A stretch of 64,000 bases of DNA, from assembly GCA_002394205.1 (NCBI GenBank), contig DGTC01000043.1, forward strand, positions 1 through 64,000. Direction: 5' to 3'. This document shows, in pieces, positions 61,745-64,000 of the stretch. A program made the position numbers and the translations under genes. Under the pieces are notes generated by a model. The model made no database searches. It saw only the letters and a program-made list of their open reading frames with translations, and had not been told where the DNA came from. Source of the DNA: Lachnospira sp. UBA4346. Lineage in GTDB: Bacteria > Bacillota > Clostridia > Lachnospirales > Lachnospiraceae. Numbering within the stretch: position 1 is the stretch's first letter; each line of letters starts with the position of its first letter.

Positions 61745-62533
61745 ATGTTAAAAGTAGCAATTGCAGATGATAATGAGCAGATGTTGCATATTGTAGGAAA
61801 AGTAATTGCACAGGAAAAAGATTTTGATGTAGTAGGCATGGCGACAAATGGTATGGAAATTCTTCATATTATTAAAGAAAAGCAGCCGGATGTGGTATTG
61901 CTTGATATTATTATGCCACAGATTGATGGACTTACTGTAATGGAAAAAGTGAATCAGGATAAAGATATACAGAAAATTCCGTCATTTATCATTATTAGCG
62001 CAGTCGGTAGAGAAAGCGTTACGGAAGATGCCTTTAATATGGGAGCAACTTATTATATCAGAAAACCATTTGATAATGAGATTCTTGTCAACAGAATTCG
62101 GTATGTAAGCACGGAAAGGCGAAAGGAATCTGTCAAAAAGAAAAGTGCAAATGTACAGGAAAAATTCATGGTAAATAATCACGATTTAGAAGAAGATATT
62201 ACCAATATTATACATGATATTGGGATTCCGGCACATATTAAAGGGTATCATTACCTTCGGGAATCTATCCTTCTGTCAGTCAATGATAATGAAATTATTA
62301 ATAGTATTACAAAGATTCTGTATCCGACCATTGCGAAGAAATACCAGACGACATCAAGTCGTGTAGAACGTGCAATTCGTCATGCGATTGAAGTTGCATG
62401 GAACCGTGGAAATACGGATACACTCAATGATTTGTTTGGATATACGATTAGCAATGGAAAAGGAAAGCCTACCAATTCAGAATTTATTGCATTAATTGCG
62501 GATAAAATCAGATTGCAGTATAATATTAAATAA
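61745..62533 (+). CDS. spo0A: Sporulation master response regulator Spo0A
   Basis: A 262-residue response regulator. The receiver domain has the acidic pocket ADDN, the phospho-acceptor D54 in VVLLDIIMPQ and K107 in YIRKPF. The C-terminal effector domain contains the Spo0A recognition helix YQTTSSRVERAIRHAIEVAW. The ATG at 61745 follows AGGAGGG (61731-61737) by seven bases. The spoIVB-spo0A order is universal in spore-forming Firmicutes. Confidence 0.98.
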   Translation: MLKVAIADDNEQMLHIVGKVIAQEKDFDVVGMATNGMEILHIIKEKQPDVVLLDIIMPQIDGLTVMEKVNQDKDIQKIPSFIIISAVGRESVTEDAFNMGATYYIRKPFDNEILVNRIRYVSTERRKESVKKKSANVQEKFMVNNHDLEEDITNIIHDIGIPAHIKGYHYLRESILLSVNDNEIINSITKILYPTIAKKYQTTSSRVERAIRHAIEVAWNRGNTDTLNDLFGYTISNGKGKPTNSEFIALIADKIRLQYNIK

Positions 62534-62620
62534 ATATCAGTGAATCATTATGAATATACAAAATATACAACATGAGCTATAAAAAGTTCTTATACTTCGT
62601 GTATTTTTTGTGGATATGGG

Positions 62621-62649
62621 TTGATTTATTCGCATTGATATATTATAAT
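62621..62649 (+). promoter_or_regulatory. Promoter of the NlpC/P60 gene
   Basis: TTGATT at 62621-62626 and TATAAT at 62644-62649 with a 17-base spacer, leaving a leader of about 70 bases. Confidence 0.7.
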
Positions 62650-62726
62650 GTTACCTAGTTTTAAAAATTATGTAACATATTTGTAATATTTTAGAGCACA
62701 AGAAAAACAAGAAGGATATGAGATAT

Positions 62727-63794
62727 ATGCGAAAAAGATTAGTGAAATCATTGGTAGCAGCAATGCTTGTAACAAGTATCACTGGTTCGACAATTGCATG
62801 GGCTGATGACGTGTCAGACCTTACCAATGCGAAGAATCAGGCACAGTCGGAGTTGGATTCATTCCAGAATGAGTTAGCATCTTTACTTACAGAAATGAAC
62901 AATTTGGAAGTGCAGATGTATACGAAGACAGATGAGATTAATGCAGTAAACGCCAATCTGGAAGAAACACAGAAGAAATTAGAACAGCAGTATGGAGATA
63001 TGAAACTTCGTATTAAATATATGTATGAAGATCAGACGACATCACTTACAGATGCATTCCTTACTGCAGAAAGTATGAGTGATGCATTAAATAAGGCTGA
63101 ATATGTACAGAATGTATATAATTATGATCGTTCTAAGTTAGAAGAAATTGCACAGACAACCATTCAGATTCAGAATTTGAAGCAGAGTCTTGAAACAGAA
63201 AAGAAAGAATTAGATAAGATGGCAACGGAGATGACTGCAAAGCAGGCAACTTTGTATACACAAATTGCTGAAAAACAGAGTCAGGTGGATGATATTTCCA
63301 GCCAGTTATCAGCAGCAGTAGAAGCTGCAGCAGCTGCCGCAGCAGCAGCGGAGGCACAAAGAGCAAGTCAGTCATCAGGTGGTGGTTCTTCTTACTCATA
63401 TTCATCAGGTGTGTCTGCACCGGTAAACGCAAACAACAATTCCTCTGTTGCATCAGGTGTAGTAAGTCTTGCTTACCAAATGTTAGGTGTTCCTTATGTA
63501 TGGGGCGGTAAGTCTCCAAGTGGTTTTGACTGTTCCGGTTTGATGTATTATTTGTTTAAGCAGTATGGCATTTATGTATCACCGGGTTCTTCAGCAATTC
63601 CGGGTGGAGGAGCTGATGTAGGCGGTATTGGCAATGCACAGCCGGGTGATATTGTATGTTATCCTGGTCATGTAGCATTATATATTGGTGGTGGACAGGT
63701 TATTCATGCACCACAGCCGGGAGATGTTGTAAAGATCGCACAGGCAGATATGTATGGAACATTACCGATTATTGCAGTAAGACGTTATTGGTAA
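62727..63794 (+). CDS. Secreted NlpC/P60 peptidoglycan hydrolase with coiled coil
   Basis: A 355-residue exported endopeptidase. A signal peptide (basic start, hydrophobic core, AWA cleavage at about residue 26) precedes a long coiled coil (about 30-210, ending in an Ala-rich run), a Ser/Gly/Tyr-rich linker and a C-terminal NlpC/P60 domain with the catalytic Cys in SGFDCSGLMYYLF and His in PGHVALYIGGG. It resembles PcsB/CwlO-type hydrolases that split cell-wall peptide bonds during growth or division. The ATG at 62727 is better spaced from AAGGA than the one at 62718. Confidence 0.92.
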   Translation: MRKRLVKSLVAAMLVTSITGSTIAWADDVSDLTNAKNQAQSELDSFQNELASLLTEMNNLEVQMYTKTDEINAVNANLEETQKKLEQQYGDMKLRIKYMYEDQTTSLTDAFLTAESMSDALNKAEYVQNVYNYDRSKLEEIAQTTIQIQNLKQSLETEKKELDKMATEMTAKQATLYTQIAEKQSQVDDISSQLSAAVEAAAAAAAAAEAQRASQSSGGGSSYSYSSGVSAPVNANNNSSVASGVVSLAYQMLGVPYVWGGKSPSGFDCSGLMYYLFKQYGIYVSPGSSAIPGGGADVGGIGNAQPGDIVCYPGHVALYIGGGQVIHAPQPGDVVKIAQADMYGTLPIIAVRRYW

Positions 63795-63810
63795 TTCGAT
63801 TTTAAAGTAT

Positions 63811-63857
63811 AGCTTTGTAATTTGTACGAAAGAAGTATGAATTACAAAGCTTTTTTA
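63811..63857 (+). terminator. Rho-independent terminator of the NlpC/P60 gene
   Basis: AGCTTTGTAATT (63811-63822) pairs perfectly with AATTACAAAGCT (63840-63851), followed by six T residues. Confidence 0.9.
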
Positions 63858-63871
63858 TTTTATAGGATTTG

Positions 63872-63914
63872 GTGTCAAAAGGTGCTTCAAAACATAAAAT
63901 ATACCTTTTGACAC
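63872..63914. repeat. 12-bp perfect inverted repeat near the window end
   Basis: GTGTCAAAAGGT (63872-63883) and ACCTTTTGACAC (63903-63914) are exact complements around a 19-base loop. It comes after a terminator, with no gene visible before base 64000. Confidence 0.7.
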
Positions 63915-63920
63915 TCGGAT

Positions 63921-63954
63921 CTTTATAGGAGAGTCCGCCGAATTTCCTATAAAG
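63921..63954. repeat. Second tandem hairpin, 10-bp stem
   Basis: CTTTATAGGA (63921-63930) and TCCTATAAAG (63945-63954) are exact complements, loop 14 bases. CGGA (63917-63920) can instead pair with TCCG (63934-63937), so two folds compete. Confidence 0.65.
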
Positions 63955-64000
63955 AAAAATACGCTGCAAGGATGTGCACTCGCGCAAATGGAAAATGTCA

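Noticed and set aside
62534..62620. Terminator after spo0A
   Set aside because: Only weak A/T-rich pairings around ATAC-TTCG-TGTAT were seen; not strong enough to call.
1..64000. tRNA, rRNA, CRISPR, insertion sequence or prophage
   Set aside because: No cloverleaf genes, rRNA segments, spaced repeat arrays, transposase or integrase genes were seen.

Overview
The window is a gene-dense, low-GC stretch of a Gram-positive, endospore-forming Firmicute chromosome. Gene order and family types (Bacillus/Clostridium-like housekeeping synteny, a full spoIIIAA-AH operon, spoIVB-spo0A, MinE instead of DivIVA, DUF3048 and DUF896 genes, a very long PBP2) fit an anaerobic clostridium, most likely a Lachnospiraceae member; the species cannot be named from what is visible. 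There are no rRNA or tRNA genes, no CRISPR array, no prophage and no insertion sequence. About 64 protein genes are called; nearly all lie on the plus strand, with five minus-strand genes (niaR, a DUF378 gene, an rpiB-like gene, a polysaccharide deacetylase and a dacF-like carboxypeptidase).

Layout: 1-2807 holds phoH (cut by the window edge), ybeY, a DUF3048 gene and cdd, facing niaR. 3549-7242 holds a small membrane protein and two unrelated families of FAD oxidoreductase. 7302-11619 holds proB and proA separated by an unknown 398-residue protein, a DUF896 protein and 5-formyl-THF cyclo-ligase. 11620-12147 is a gene-poor gap with two candidate micro-ORFs, a terminator and a strong promoter. 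12148-21942 holds miaB, mutS, mutL, miaA, a PLP-dependent lyase-like gene and radC: tRNA A37 modification plus mismatch repair. 21960-30722 is a cell-shape and division run: mreBCD, PBP2, minCDE, rodA, ending in mgsA. 31374-35468 holds a HlyD-like membrane protein, yggS, sepF, lspA and rluD. 35580-37371 pairs a cytidylate-kinase-like gene with an L,D-transpeptidase-like protein whose active-site motif is lost. Then come putP, a stand-alone rsmH, bioY behind a BirA operator, rpiB, a truncated sigma-factor-like gene, a deacetylase and dacF.

45946-63794 is the classic Firmicute sporulation/isoprenoid block: spoIIIAA-AH, asp23, nusB, xseA, xseB, ispA, dxs, tlyA, nadK, argR, recN, spoIVB, spo0A, then a secreted NlpC/P60 hydrolase. 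Compared with Bacillus subtilis, accBC and folD are missing from the block. Together these genes cover peptidoglycan elongation and septum placement, engulfment-stage sporulation signalling, DNA repair and recombination, and isoprenoid precursor supply.

The most unusual items are the sigma-like protein at 42375-43286 (it keeps the core-binding part but lacks the promoter-reading regions), the catalytically degenerate L,D-transpeptidase homologue at 36223-37371, an altered putative acid residue in SpoIVB, a roughly 240-residue insert in PBP2, and several structured intergenic inverted repeats. All calls come from reading the sequence; no database search was run.
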